The notes under the pieces: generated by a model
Told to the model about the DNA's origin: nothing
What the model saw: the letters and a program-made list of their open reading frames with translations, nothing else
Database searches by the model: none
Shown here: positions 10,641 to 20,990 of the stretch, piece after piece
Numbering within the stretch: the stretch's first letter is position 1
Layout of the letters: each line of letters begins with the position of its first letter
Source: Neoechinorhynchus agilis
Taxonomy: Eukaryota > Acanthocephala
Direction of reading: 5' to 3'
NCBI GenBank assembly: GCA_051530055.1
Contig: CM121341.1
Span: 13,454,001-13,518,000, forward strand
Length of the DNA stretch: 64,000 bases
Made by a program: the position numbers and the translations under genes

Positions 10641-11959
10641 TCAATGACGATATCTTTGGAAGGGTGAAGTATTTGCAATATTTATAAAAGTCAACGTCCC
10701 CGTTTGGACGGCAAACATGGGCTGTGAAAATCGAGGTTCCGCCTCATTTCTCTATTTATTTTACCAGCATTTGCTCACTACTTGCGTGGATATTCCTCGG
10801 GAACCCCATTTTACGGTCTAAAATTACAATTTCGGTTTAGCTTATCTTCTCATGGGTGTGAACTTCTTATTTAGAGTTAAAAAATTGCTTAATCAAAAGG
10901 AAATTGTATGAAAACTGGATATCAAACTTTCTATTGATCAATAAAAGTGCCATCACCCAGCTCTGAAAAATATCGACTGTTTTTCACGATCCATACGTAA
11001 ATGCCTTGATACGTAAGTCCTTTTTTTATGGACTACTTTTGATTGTCATTTCAACAAATTTTGTGAGCGGTGGTGTGAATGATTTCATGTCTCGGATACA
11101 TTGGACAACTAGATTTTTGCACTACGAAATTGGAGGTTTCTTTGCTATAGATGTGATTGATCGAAGATTGATTAAAAGTTCCGTTTAATAGGATGTAGAC
11201 ATTTAACCTTGTATAATGTTTAAATCATCTGTTGCTTTTATATTCAATCCCAAAGAAAATAATTGAACCTGCTTTAATTTTTTGTGTTTGGCTCAATATT
11301 TCTCGAAGGAAATTACATATTTTCATTCTCAACCAATAGCAATGCACAGGAAACATAAAATTTAACATTTATAATTTTTGAAAAACCTAATCTCATTTAA
11401 ATGAAATTATCAATTTATGTAAATGAATTCCGACTTTTTTACTTAAAATAAGGCATTTTGAGCATTTTTTTGTGTTTAGAAGGAATAAAATTCTGCGATG
11501 AAATGTTACGTAAATATACCGTTTCTGTCTATTGCTATTCTCTATTGTCTATAATTGAGGTGCTGATTTTTCAGTCTGAAAACGACCAACAAATTTGCAT
11601 GGCAAAATAACTCATAATTACAACTAAAATTAGTTTCTTTGTTCAAGAAAGGCGTAAAAATCATACAGTGCGAACTTAGAACCATAGTTTTCGAATCACA
11701 CAAGTCAATCAGCTTTATTTCTCTTATGCGATAATTTGATATATTTGTTAATAAATAACGAAGCCAAAATTTGGTAAACGAAATTATTCACATGGCATTT
11801 TTCGCTGATTTCTGTTATCGAAAAATTCATAAACAAACGAAAAAATAGATATTAGAAATTTGTATTCATTGCTCTGTTACTAAGCAGACCCCTTCATTAT
11901 CGGAAAAAATATCATTGATCTACTTGAAAGCAATATTGTTCCGAAGAATTTATCGCAAT
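10641..11959. other. AT-rich spacer upstream of the Tudor gene
   Basis: No gene recognised. At 11062-11090 a short stretch (GCGGTGGTGTGAATGATT) matches the 3' terminus of the subfamily-2 LINE seen at 48.02 kb, so a LINE tail remnant is likely there. The last few hundred bases presumably hold the promoter of the Tudor gene. Confidence 0.4.
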
Positions 11960-13744
11960 ATGCCAAGAAACAAAACTAAAAACTTAGCGAAAAGAGCCAT
12001 TCTAAAAGAAGATCGGTTCGATTTTCTTAGGCCACAAGATAAGTACGGCAGGAGGCATTTTTTAACCTGTGATGAGGCTTTCCCCGGCATCGAGGACTTT
12101 AACAAAACAATGATGATTTACGTGACGAACGATGCCCTTTATTCCGATCGCTTCTACGCATGGAAAATGGATTCTTATCAAGCAAACATGGAATCCCATC
12201 AGAAGCTGAATTACACTATAAGCAATGATCCGAATAAAACGCCTATTCAGCGATTTAATATCTGTCAGGGTTGTATTTATGTTGTTAAAATTTCCAATGT
12301 ATTCTATCGCGCCAAGGTAAAACTTCGCGTGACTTCAAGTGGACCGATTCGCGTGTTTTTAATCGATTTTGGAAAAGAAGTCGATGTCATGGATGATTCA
12401 GTTTATTCTTATCCATTACTCTGTCAACGAGACGGTAAAAGGGCGATACGATGTAAACTAAATATTCCGGAACCAGCGCCCAAAGATCAATTTCGAGCAC
12501 AAGTAATGATCGCTGAAATGGCACAGAGCTTTGTTTTTAAAGCTAAATTTCTTCACATTGAAGTTAAATTTGATGTAGCAGCTGTTGTTGATATGTGGAG
12601 AATTCCCGGAGAAAACGTACGACCGGAAAAGCTCAGCCTATTTAAAAAAGAAGATTTTAGTGAATCAGTTAATGAAATATTTGATAAATACATCAAGAAT
12701 GAGATTAGCTACCCTGATTATGAGGAATCGCAAAGAAAATATTGTTCAAAAGTTTGGAATGGTTTCCCCGTCGAATCGTCGAATACATCACAAAATCCTC
12801 TAATTCGAGCTAAGACTGAAAACGAAATATCGGAACGAGCTATTAAGGCCATTGTGAATCCTTCAAACTCTTTCAATAACTGCCAATCAGCTGAGACAAC
12901 GATTGATGAAAAAGTAAAACGTGAACCGGAACTACACAATTCGTCCAATCACGTCTCTGCAACTGAAAAAAAGATTGATGAAAAAGTAAAACGTGAACCG
13001 AAACAAGAAAATTCGTCCAATAAAATCTCAGGAAAAAACACCCAAGTTTACATTGAGCCAAAATCAGTGCATCTCAAAGAGCACAAAGAATTGGATACAA
13101 ACGAGGTCAACTACTTCAATCGCCCGTATATTTCGTGCCTAACTCACGAAATAAGTTACATTGATGCCAAATTTCCTGATGTGGACGTATTCTTTCCCAA
13201 AATTTTCATTTACGTAGTCAACGTTGAATCACACCGCGAATTTTACTTCTGGCTAATGTGCCATTTCAACGACAACTGGGCGTTTATTCGCAAAATGGAA
13301 GAACATTTTTTGAATGAAGCAAATCGTAAGGTCGCTGTTCGGAAAAACCTTGAGTTAAGCTCCATTTACGTGGTAAAAAACGGTCGACACTTTAGTCGAG
13401 CAGTGCTTGAGGATCTGCCCGATACTTCTGATAAAGTTATGGTCTATTTAGTCGATTTCGGACGTCGCGTTCATGTCCACACAGATCTTATCTTCTTTTG
13501 TCCCAAACAGTTTCGAAGTCGGCAATTTATGGCATACCCATCCACTTTGGACACCAATCGACTTTCTGAATTTAATGGAGACGAACGATGTCTTCATCGC
13601 TTGCTTCATGGACGCGTCTTTGAAGCTCAGACTATGTACTTAAATGTCAATTCACAGATCCTCATGGTTATCAAGCTCTTAAAAGTCTTGAACGATGGAC
13701 ATACTTTTAAGAACGAAAGCGAAGGACAATCTGATGAACAGTAA
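11960..13744 (+). CDS. protein with two Tudor domains (594 aa)
   Basis: Single-exon frame; the ATG at 11960 is the first in frame (the frame is open slightly further upstream but without an ATG). Two extended-Tudor cores are visible. One is at about residues 97-150 (GCIYVVKISNVFYRAKV, then VFLIDFGKEVDV), the other at about 457-520 (SSIYVVKNGRHFSRAVL, then VYLVDFGRRVHV). The F(Y)xRAxV ... DFG pattern is that of TDRD/Tudor proteins, which bind methylated arginines on Piwi or Sm proteins in germline granules. Between them is a charged linker with a 24-residue tandem duplication containing VKREP twice (residues about 313-358). No RNA helicase, KH or nuclease domain is seen. The role in the piRNA pathway is inferred from the family. 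It would be relevant in a genome this full of transposons. Confidence 0.8.
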   Translation: MPRNKTKNLAKRAILKEDRFDFLRPQDKYGRRHFLTCDEAFPGIEDFNKTMMIYVTNDALYSDRFYAWKMDSYQANMESHQKLNYTISNDPNKTPIQRFNICQGCIYVVKISNVFYRAKVKLRVTSSGPIRVFLIDFGKEVDVMDDSVYSYPLLCQRDGKRAIRCKLNIPEPAPKDQFRAQVMIAEMAQSFVFKAKFLHIEVKFDVAAVVDMWRIPGENVRPEKLSLFKKEDFSESVNEIFDKYIKNEISYPDYEESQRKYCSKVWNGFPVESSNTSQNPLIRAKTENEISERAIKAIVNPSNSFNNCQSAETTIDEKVKREPELHNSSNHVSATEKKIDEKVKREPKQENSSNKISGKNTQVYIEPKSVHLKEHKELDTNEVNYFNRPYISCLTHEISYIDAKFPDVDVFFPKIFIYVVNVESHREFYFWLMCHFNDNWAFIRKMEEHFLNEANRKVAVRKNLELSSIYVVKNGRHFSRAVLEDLPDTSDKVMVYLVDFGRRVHVHTDLIFFCPKQFRSRQFMAYPSTLDTNRLSEFNGDERCLHRLLHGRVFEAQTMYLNVNSQILMVIKLLKVLNDGHTFKNESEGQSDEQ

Positions 13745-14447
13745 AGAGTGCCGCCAGTCAGACAAGTTTTCACTTCTTTTTTCCATCAGCAAATACAGAC
13801 CAGCGGTAATATTTAAAACTGCTATTTAAAACATAATGATCAAATATAATATTTTTTTCGTTTAACTAACAGTTTAATCTATATTCAAGAAAGCCAAATT
13901 AATTTTTGTAAGAAAACATCTTCTTTTAACCAAGCGATTAGAACCTGATTTGGTTTGCTTTTTCGTTATTGAACAATACAATTTATACCACCAAAAAGTA
14001 ATGTCGCACAGCATTTATTGTCACTGTGTAACAATTTGGTAGTCAATTTGTAAACCAATCACATTAATTTAGCAAGTAAGTATAGGAAATGTTCTCCTTG
14101 AAAGATATTCAACTGAAACAATTGGTGAGAAATTCGAAACTAAATAAGTGTACATAATTTGTTAGTTAAACCGCTCACTGTTCTTTATAATTTTCTGAAA
14201 TATAGTTATTTAATTGTGCTGTGACTCCAAAAGGATTATTTTGTAATTAAGAGATTAAAAAGCCTAGACAAAAATATCCAGTAGGGATTTTATCTTACGA
14301 TTTTTACGATTATGGACGTTCCACATTACATAAAAAAAGATGCTCTCAAATACACTTGCTCGAAATTGGGTAGTACTTAAATGTAAATTAAAACTGCTTT
14401 AAAGTTTCTATTTTCATCGATACGATTGAAATCTTGAAATAATCAAT
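13745..14447. other. spacer with a segment resembling the RPL10A upstream region
   Basis: 3' flank of the Tudor gene. At 14281-14385 the sequence resembles 16500-16600 (shared core TCTTACGATTTTTACGATT against TCATACGATTTCTACGATT, then TTGCTCGAAATTGGG against TTGCTTGAAAATGGG). The last ~60 bp match the unduplicated side of the RPL10A block at 49.2 kb. Confidence 0.4.
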
Positions 14448-15086
<639 letters not shown>

Positions 15087-15138
15087 CAAAAAAAGTTTCA
15101 TCGATAGAATAAAATTTAACCGTTATTCTGTTCCCCAG

Positions 15139-15324
15139 GGTGATGGATCGATTAAGGTGTTGATTCCGAAGGAAGTACTATTTCTTAGCGACAAATCACC
15201 TCATTTAAAAAAACGAGCCTGGTCAACCGAGTTTCTTGAGCCGAAAAAGTACAAGAATTTTACTAAAGAATCGAAAACTATTGAAAAAATTTCGAAAGCG
15301 TACCGCCGACGAGGACATTTTTGA
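15139..15324 (+). CDS. last exon of an unidentified gene (copy 1)
   Basis: After a good acceptor (TTCTGTTCCCCAG) the frame reads GDGSIKVLIPKEVLFLSD, ends in KISKAYRRRGHF and stops. It is basic and lysine-rich at the C-terminus. An almost identical exon (one residue changed, LSD to LND) lies at 49289-49474 in the second RPL10A block. The upstream exons were not found in either place, so the two may be duplicated 3' ends without a parent gene in the window. I do not recognise the family. Confidence 0.45.
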   Translation, partial: GDGSIKVLIPKEVLFLSDKSPHLKKRAWSTEFLEPKKYKNFTKESKTIEKISKAYRRRGHF

Positions 15325-15709
15325 ATTTTAAATAACTTTAAATCAAAATTTGCACTACGGCAGCCCTAAAAGAGTTCAAAAGCCCCATACAGTTAAATCT
15401 GTGCCAGCAACTTTTGTGTCACTCATAAAATTAATTCTCCTCTGCTCCTAAAATTAATTCTCCCTTAAATAGTACGAAAAGTCGTCCGAAATCGATTGAA
15501 AAATACGGAAAGACTACTCGCAATCAAGGGCTTTATAAAGAAAACGTAGTTCAAATTCATCTCGGCTTGATCTGAACCGCAATCGACAGCCCACGAATAT
15601 CGTAGCAGATCAAAAATTGATCATCCTTGAACAAAAGGTGGTTAAGCGTCTTCAGAAGCACAGACTCCCACCTTCCCGACGATAGAAACATCCTTCTTTT
15701 ATTATCGGG
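15325..15709. other. duplicated spacer between the two convergent genes
   Basis: No gene. Nearly identical to 49475-49859. It forms the convergent 3' region between the unidentified exon (+) and RPL10A (-). Confidence 0.5.
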
Positions 15710-16366
15710 TTAATAGATTCGATGAGGCCGCCCCATTGTACTTTTGATGTGGATAGCCTTAATGTTTTGCCAACCTTTTTTAGTTAAAGAAGCCAAATAA
15801 TTTATACCAATATTGATATTCGTGGCAATATCTTCACGGTTAAGTCCAACATTAGCAATTGCAAGATGCAAGCACATCTCGCGTTTCATTTGAAACTTTA
15901 TAGTACTCTTGACCTCTTCGATTTTTTCCATCAAATTTTCAGAATGACTTATTGGAGTGGGGAATTTACCAGCTTTGTTAAATCCGGGACCTACAACTCT
16001 TGGAATTTGTTTGATGATTGTGTCGGACGCGAGGAAAGCGTGGTACGATCTTACCAGCTTCTTTATCTTCTTTTTGTCTTTATTGAGTTTCTTAAGATCG
16101 TCCAAAGTCATACAAGGAATTTCGACTGCTTTCGCTTGATCGCAATGAACTTCATCACCAAGAACGCAAACTGTAAATCGCGGTCGAGGGGCGTACGGAA
16201 TTCTGATAGAACCAGCGAATCGCTTATCGCGTTTAGGATCAAAATTCTTCAGAACAACAATCAACTCAACGGTTTCCGTAAATTTGCGCTGCTTTTCCTG
16301 GCTGCCATCGAGCACAGATTGAACGGCATCCAGTAAAGTTTCTTGAGAAAGCTTCGATCGACTCAT
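15710..16366 (-). CDS. RPL10A: 60S ribosomal protein L10a (uL1), copy 1
   Basis: 218 aa, the usual length of RPL10A (human 217), in one exon. The start was chosen at the ATG at 16366 (MSRSKLSQETLLDAVQSVL); the frame is open another 22 codons upstream, but that extension is not part of the family. Conserved uL1 stretches are all present: RKFTETVELIVVLKNFDP, PRPRFTVCVLGDE, HCDQAKAVEIPCM, IPRVVGPGFNKAGKFPTP, EVKSTIKFQMKRE and the C-terminal AIHIKSTMGRPHRIY. The protein forms the L1 stalk of the large ribosomal subunit and contacts E-site tRNA. A second gene coding the identical protein is at 49860-50516; the only base difference I saw in the coding sequence is silent. No introns, so a retrocopy cannot be excluded, but more than 1 kb of flanking DNA is duplicated with it. 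Confidence 0.97.
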   Translation of the reverse strand: MSRSKLSQETLLDAVQSVLDGSQEKQRKFTETVELIVVLKNFDPKRDKRFAGSIRIPYAPRPRFTVCVLGDEVHCDQAKAVEIPCMTLDDLKKLNKDKKKIKKLVRSYHAFLASDTIIKQIPRVVGPGFNKAGKFPTPISHSENLMEKIEEVKSTIKFQMKREMCLHLAIANVGLNREDIATNINIGINYLASLTKKGWQNIKAIHIKSTMGRPHRIY

Positions 16367-16432
16367 CGTCTTAGTGGAGAACAAAGAAAACGTTCGCTGG
16401 GTTTCGCTCCCAAAGAAACGAAAGAACAGCAA

Positions 16433-16934
16433 GAATGGCGACTTTGTAGATCTCAGATTGGTGAAATTTTGAGACGCTATCGCTCATTCAAAAGATTTGG
16501 TCGGTTTCTTTCATACGATTTCTACGATTTTGAGTTCTTTGTTCAATACATACAAGTTGCTCTCGAGTACATTTGCTTGAAAATGGGTCTTACGGGCCAC
16601 TGGACTTCCATTTCCCGATCCGTCAATGAATATGAAGTTCAGATTTGATTATGTTCGCCGTTCTGGAACGTCTCGGTATTTGAACATACTCGAGAACTCC
16701 TAGGCTCATGCCCATGGAAAAAGATTTGTTTTCGTGATTTTCTTAAGGGAACGAATTCTATGGACGTGCCCGACGAGAGTAGTACAATCCCGCCGGGAAA
16801 TAACACCACCAACGGCGGTTAGCATTTAAAAAAATGATACTGGAACCGAAAGGTGCTTATATTTACAAGCAATAGAGGTGTACATAATTTCCGGCATCAG
16901 CATTGTTTGCTGAATTCGACAACCTTATACATGA
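16433..16934. other. RPL10A upstream region with a shared + strand open frame
   Basis: Contains the RPL10A promoter side. A + strand frame (SQIGEILRRYRSFKRFGRF, then LSYDFYDFEFF, ending GLTGHWTSISR) is kept in the second block at 50.6-50.77 kb. The two blocks diverge at ~16620/50770. In the second block a GTAAGG donor follows SISRADLG, so this could be an exon of a divergently transcribed gene, but I do not recognise it. From ~16890 a short stretch matches 43.39 kb (start of the GID8 block). Confidence 0.35.
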
Positions 16935-17570
16935 CCGGACCCCGATGCCTCCACCGACGACACCGATGTGGTCCCCTCGCTTCGCTCGGAACGTGGATGC
17001 TAGACCACAATATGAAGACGGAAACTTGCCCGCCCAAACCGAGCCAAGTGAAAAGAGCAACGTCAATGTGATTATTTCAACTTCGTCAGCCAAGAGTACC
17101 ACACGACCGAGCTTCCCTCCATGAGGTTTTTGATGGGATTTTCTCCCTGACGAAAACAGGATTTCTCAGGGTACACGGACCCCGTAATTCACGCTGCGGC
17201 GGTTCCGGTTCATCCGCTAAGTCCATTGATGGTGTGCGCCAAAATCCAATCACGACATCACCAGTACAAAATGAAATTCCATTTCTAGGAATATCGTGTG
17301 AGTTCTGCCCAGGACCGTTCTGAAAAGAATCCCAAGGGGCGCGCGATATTAGGCCGCAAAGAGATTCACCTCTTTGTTGACAGACTGCATCGAGACTAAC
17401 TCAGAGTTGTCGTGGATGCGTCCCTTTGCGTTACCTAGACTAGTGTTTCCGCTGGTGATGACGTTGCATCCGTCCTTTCGATCGTTACACCAGGACGGCA
17501 GCTGAGTGATCCAGAGTGGTGATGTGAATGATTAGAAAGAACATTGTAAAAGAAATCTTTACAGTCAATA
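16935..17570 (+). mobile_element. LINE 3' fragment (subfamily 2) inserted in GID8 block 1
   Basis: Absent from the otherwise matching site at 43.43 kb. The last ~80 bp (GCATCCGTCCTTTCGATCGTTACACC to GATGTGAATGATT) match the LINE 3' ends at 47.95-48.03 and 57.06-57.14 kb. The 5' part contains frames I cannot place on the LINE protein, so it may be composite. Confidence 0.6.
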
Positions 17571-17680
17571 AAAGAAATTTATTGAGAATGATAACTATGG
17601 ATATATGAGCACCTTTTCCTAAAGTGCGAAATTCTAGACTGCTTTGGCGTTAAAATTTTGAAAACAAACGATTTAAAAGA

Positions 17681-18600
17681 ACATTTTTTTATCATAACAT
17701 AATAAAGTACAAAACGTGTAATTACCAATGTCCGCAAAATTGGAGCTTCTCTCCTTTCTCGGCTGTCGCTATGACGCTAGCAGCATTGCCTCGTTGTACT
17801 GCAAGCGATATATTTTGTCGCAGGAATACACCTGCTTGTGCGTCGCCGGTCGTTTCTCTCAATTTCTTCGAGAGGTCCTGGAGCAGAGTGAGTGCCAAGC
17901 TGCCAAGCGCTCCATACGTCTCTACTTCGAAGGTAACAAAATAGTGGGCCCTTGCTAATTCTCTATATTTTCGTACCTTCCTCCCTTCCGCTGGACTGGC
18001 TGCACCTCCAGCGAGTTCAAGAGAGTAGGGAATGTTGCTTACTGCGAGGGTGTCCACACACATGGCGTCCTAGTGGAGGCATTTGCCCCCGCCACGGAAA
18101 GACCGAAATTCCGTCATGTCGACGACCGTCTAGTAAGATGTTGGGGAAGGTCGCTGTTCTCAACGCCCGAGAAATTACGCTGTTGATCTCAGAACGGTGT
18201 GAGAACCTTTCTCCTGACTTTCGGCAAACGAGACCGTGTCGCCCCAAAGCATCAACCAAAGACCCACATCGACAGCGATGGGGCGTGCATATCAGGAGAC
18301 CAAGCCTTAAGGACACTGCGATCTTCGTTACCTCATCAGTGAGAAGAATACCACAGATGCCAGAGGAACAGCCTCCAACCACGTAACCGATTTTCGTGTC
18401 GAAACTGCCAAAAATCTGGCTCGGACGACCCCATCTCGAGAACCTGAAAGTAGAGAGCTGTGAGTTCTCGCGACGAGAGGTCTGTCCCAGATCGACGATC
18501 TGTGGCCATTCACGGGAACATGGTTAGCGTCTGTCTTCTGGCACCATTATTCAACTGCCACCACAATGTCTTGGGCAGGACAAAACTTTCCCCTCAGATG
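17681..18600 (-). mobile_element. LINE 3' part (subfamily 1), C-terminal zinc/endonuclease-like domain
   Basis: Minus-strand frames give CRCGSLVDALGRHGLVC followed by RRHDGISVFPWRGQ, then GGAASPAEGRKVRKY, FEVETYGALGSLALTLL and FLRQNISLAVQRGNAASV, ending EKLQFCGHW. The CxCG...HGxxC cluster followed by an (R)PDG-like motif is the layout of LINEs with a C-terminal restriction-like endonuclease (R2/R4/NeSL-type); this assignment is by motif only. One frame change separates the zinc cluster from the C-terminus. Inserted in GID8 block 1; the empty site is visible at 43.5 kb. Confidence 0.65.
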
Positions 18601-19051
18601 TGCTTTGAATAATGGATATTTTTGAATTAGATATTAGAAAAAGTCTTTTGGGAAGATAATGTAAATTGGAATGCTCTTAAAAGCAACAAAGTAAATAGCA
18701 AAGGAAAATATATTTTTCTTAAATTGCACTCCGGCCGAGATAAATAAAATGGCATTTTTCCAAAAGGTCTAAACAAAATCGCATGCCAAAATTAATAATG
18801 CTGGAGCTTTGCATGTGCAATTGGACACATACACTTCAAATTGGTTATTTTGATGAATATTTCGGCATTTGATTCAAAATAATGTTAGCCCTCAGTTTTA
18901 GATAAGCAACACATATATTTCTGGTATATAAATTATTGATGAATATTAATATCATAATCATATTCGGAAAACAACAATATTTTCCATCGCTAGAAATCGG
19001 TAGAACCCCCCCGGTTCTAATAACGGCTAGGAATTTCCTGAAAGCATCGCA

Positions 19052-19921
19052 ATGTTCACCGACAATCAAGAAATCGAACCGGGATCCTTCTACCAGAAAT
19101 ACGTTAAAATGATCACCACCAAATGGAAGACCCGGAAGCAAGCCGACTTCATAACGGCTAACTATCTCATTGTAAGAGCAGACCATGAGTGTTTGGTTAC
19201 CTTTTTTAAAGAAGCTGCTTATCTGCAATTCTCTGATTATCCTCAACTGATGTTCAAGGATAAATCTGTCGCCATCGATTACCTAAAGAAAAGAAAGGAT
19301 GTAATAGAAATGATCACTAAAAAGGATTGTGAAGGAGCTCGAAATATTATTAATGAAAAGTGGAATTCGCTTCTTGAACGACACGAGCAACTCGAATTTA
19401 TTTTGCGTTGCCAGGAATTGCTAGACAAAATGTCCGACAATCACGATCCTATTGGAGCCCTGCGATTCGCACGAGAGCATTTGAGCAGGTTTATGTTCAA
19501 AACTAGAGCAAGAGACCGCTCAATATTTAAAATAATGTCCATGGTCTCATTGAAAGATCCCAAAAATTCCACTTTTTCTTATTTGCTCCTGGACGAAAAA
19601 CGAGTACGAACTTCGAAGAAGGTGAATTTATTGTTGATGCGGGAAACTGAGCGATTAGCAGCAATGGATGCTTTTGATGAAGAGGACATTAAACTCGATC
19701 CAATTCCCGATTCGAACTTGTACAGCGCCTACATGGCGTCTTTTACTATGATATCGATTATTGGACTTTTGGAGAACATGGAATATGACGTGGATCCAGC
19801 AACGGAGATCAAGCTCTTGGATGTATTTCCTTTGCAATTTCATGGCACTCCATCTGCTCACACAAGACAACAAGTGCAGGAAAGTAGAGAATCCAACATC
19901 GGTAGACATGATCTACAATGA
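19052..19921 (+). CDS. GID8-like: LisH/CTLH/CRA-domain protein, GID8 (TWA1)-like, copy 1
   Basis: 289 aa, single frame from an ATG at 19052. Order of parts: an N-terminal LisH-like segment (~28-60), a CTLH-like stretch (KKRKDVIEMITKKDCEGAR, then LEFILRCQELLDKM, DPIGALRFAREHLSRF), then a CRA-like region with DPKNSTFSYLLLDEKRV and KKVNLLLMRETE. GID8 proteins are scaffold subunits of the CTLH/GID E3 ubiquitin ligase, and this order matches them better than the RING-bearing MAEA/RMND5 subunits (no RING seen). The usual C-terminus is replaced by ~50 unfamiliar residues. The foldback repeat at 19967 sits just after the stop and may have altered the true 3' end. A near-identical copy is at 43931-44800 (K/R, I/V and S/T changes). 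Confidence 0.65.
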   Translation: MFTDNQEIEPGSFYQKYVKMITTKWKTRKQADFITANYLIVRADHECLVTFFKEAAYLQFSDYPQLMFKDKSVAIDYLKKRKDVIEMITKKDCEGARNIINEKWNSLLERHEQLEFILRCQELLDKMSDNHDPIGALRFAREHLSRFMFKTRARDRSIFKIMSMVSLKDPKNSTFSYLLLDEKRVRTSKKVNLLLMRETERLAAMDAFDEEDIKLDPIPDSNLYSAYMASFTMISIIGLLENMEYDVDPATEIKLLDVFPLQFHGTPSAHTRQQVQESRESNIGRHDLQ

Positions 19922-19966
19922 CATTGATATTTTTAAATTAAATATTTCTATTTTTATGTCGATATG

Positions 19967-20146
19967 TGGGGTACCGAGGTACATGATTAGGATTATTGTT
20001 TAGGTTATCACCCGGTAAATAATTTTTTACTAAAGACGTTTCGAACCTCGTCGGGTTCATCATCAGTTTGTTAGTATTCGACGATATTCGAAACGTCTTT
20101 AGTAAAAGATTATTTACCGGGATATAAACTAAATAATAATTCTAAT
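19967..20146. repeat. foldback repeat, family F copy 1 (carries a hammerhead-like core)
   Basis: Arms ~19986-20045 and ~20086-20146 are near reverse complements (CCCGGTAAATAATTTTTTAC against the complement of GTAAAAGATTATTTACCGGG). The family has four copies here: this one, 36000-36200, 44847-44980 and 60986-61190. Outer ends share a GGTACC-like motif and CTAATCAT. No coding capacity. Confidence 0.8.
20035..20066 (-). ncRNA. hammerhead-ribozyme-like core inside the foldback
   Basis: On the minus strand: CTGATGA (20066-20060), one T, GAACC (20058-20054), loop CGACGA, GGTTC (20047-20043), then GAAAC and GTC. This is the hammerhead order CUGANGA, stem II, GAAA, GUC. Deviations: one extra U after CUGAUGA, and stem III would be only A-C / G-U with no loop, as in the minimal stem III described for Penelope-associated hammerheads. 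Flanks TACTAACAAA and TTTAGTA can pair as a bulged stem I. Activity is unproven. Confidence 0.45.
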
Positions 20147-20520
20147 TTCTATTTTTAATTATCTTTTAAACATCGCTGACATAAAGGAGCGACAAATTCT
20201 GTAAAATTACAGATAAAAAATATCGAAAAAGCACCGAATATTGGAAAGTTGAAGCATAAGAAATCGAGGCAAGAACTTGGATCCTTTTCGTCTCCAGGCT
20301 TTCATTATTTTGAATAATTAAATGGAACTTCGTCAACAAACAACTAAATCCAACCACCTCGGAACAAGGTATCGGATAGAGTAACAATAGATTTCGTCCT
20401 CCATGCTGCCCTTTTACTTGCTTCAAATTTCTTAGATAAATAAGTTCTTGAGAATGCTTAAAATTTATTTTAGTATAAATGCGTTTTCTGAACAAACTAA
20501 GAGACCGATTATCCACATTT
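20147..20520. other. end of GID8 block 1 and unassigned spacer
   Basis: 20165-20230 (GCTGACATAAAGGAGCGACA) still matches the second block at ~45.0 kb; beyond that the two diverge. No gene recognised. Confidence 0.4.
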
Positions 20521-20990
20521 AATGTATAATAATAACACGTTTATTGAATACAAAGAAAGGTGGGTCCCCATCCGTTAATATGGGTATATGCAGTCGAGGG
20601 ATGTCCGTTAGGGAGGTAATATCTGGTCGGAGGGATGTCTATTCGGGTAGGAACTATCCAGTCGGGGATGGTTCGGGTGAGGGTGTGTCCGTTCGATTGA
20701 GAATATCTGGTTGGGTTGGAAGGTCCGTTCTTGTGGTAATTGGTGTTTATTGCTTGCAGGAGCGCTTGTAAGGTTGATCTTTCCTCAGGATCATTTTAGG
20801 TTATGATATCCGAGAAGATTGGGCAGCATGGAGAAAGGAGCGATGACACAATCAGGTGCGAGGTATAGGAGGGTGAAACGAATTAGGATTACGAGTGCTG
20901 TGTTCGTATGAAAAGGGAGCGATATGTCGAAGAAATTGTGGTGGTAGGGTTGAGAGGCGCTTTGATTGTTTAATGAAAACACTATCAATC
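20521..20990 (-). mobile_element. CR1/L2-like LINE 3' end
   Basis: Nearly identical to 59640-60070. The minus-strand reading around RNPNSFHPPIPRASLYLRSF (best seen in the second copy) fits the C-terminus of CR1/L2-type reverse transcriptases. The minus-strand 3' end has AATAAACGTGTTATTATTA, i.e. a poly(A)-like signal followed by a short TTA run. 5'-truncated. Confidence 0.55.

Larger units (their letters stand above)
16890..20230. repeat. GID8 segmental duplication, block 1 (with LINE inserts)
   Basis: Matches 43385-45080 in pieces: 16890-16934, 17580-17680 and 18600-20230. The two intervening stretches (16935-17570 and 17681-18600) are LINE fragments absent from the other block. So this block received two extra insertions, or the other block is the copied, cleaner version. 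Confidence 0.75.

Noticed and set aside
11006-11188. Small frame with a signal-peptide-like start (IRKSFFYGLLLIVIST)
   Set aside because: It overlaps a LINE 3'-tail remnant (GGTGGTGTGAATGATT) and has no further support; the hydrophobic start is common in AT-rich DNA.
15866-16336. 156-codon + strand frame opposite RPL10A (and its twin at 50016-50486)
   Set aside because: It is the antisense shadow of the RPL10A coding sequence.
18845-19246. 133-codon minus frame overlapping the GID8 start (and its twin at 43724)
   Set aside because: Mostly antisense to GID8 and its upstream region; no domain, and the GID8 frame explains the conservation.
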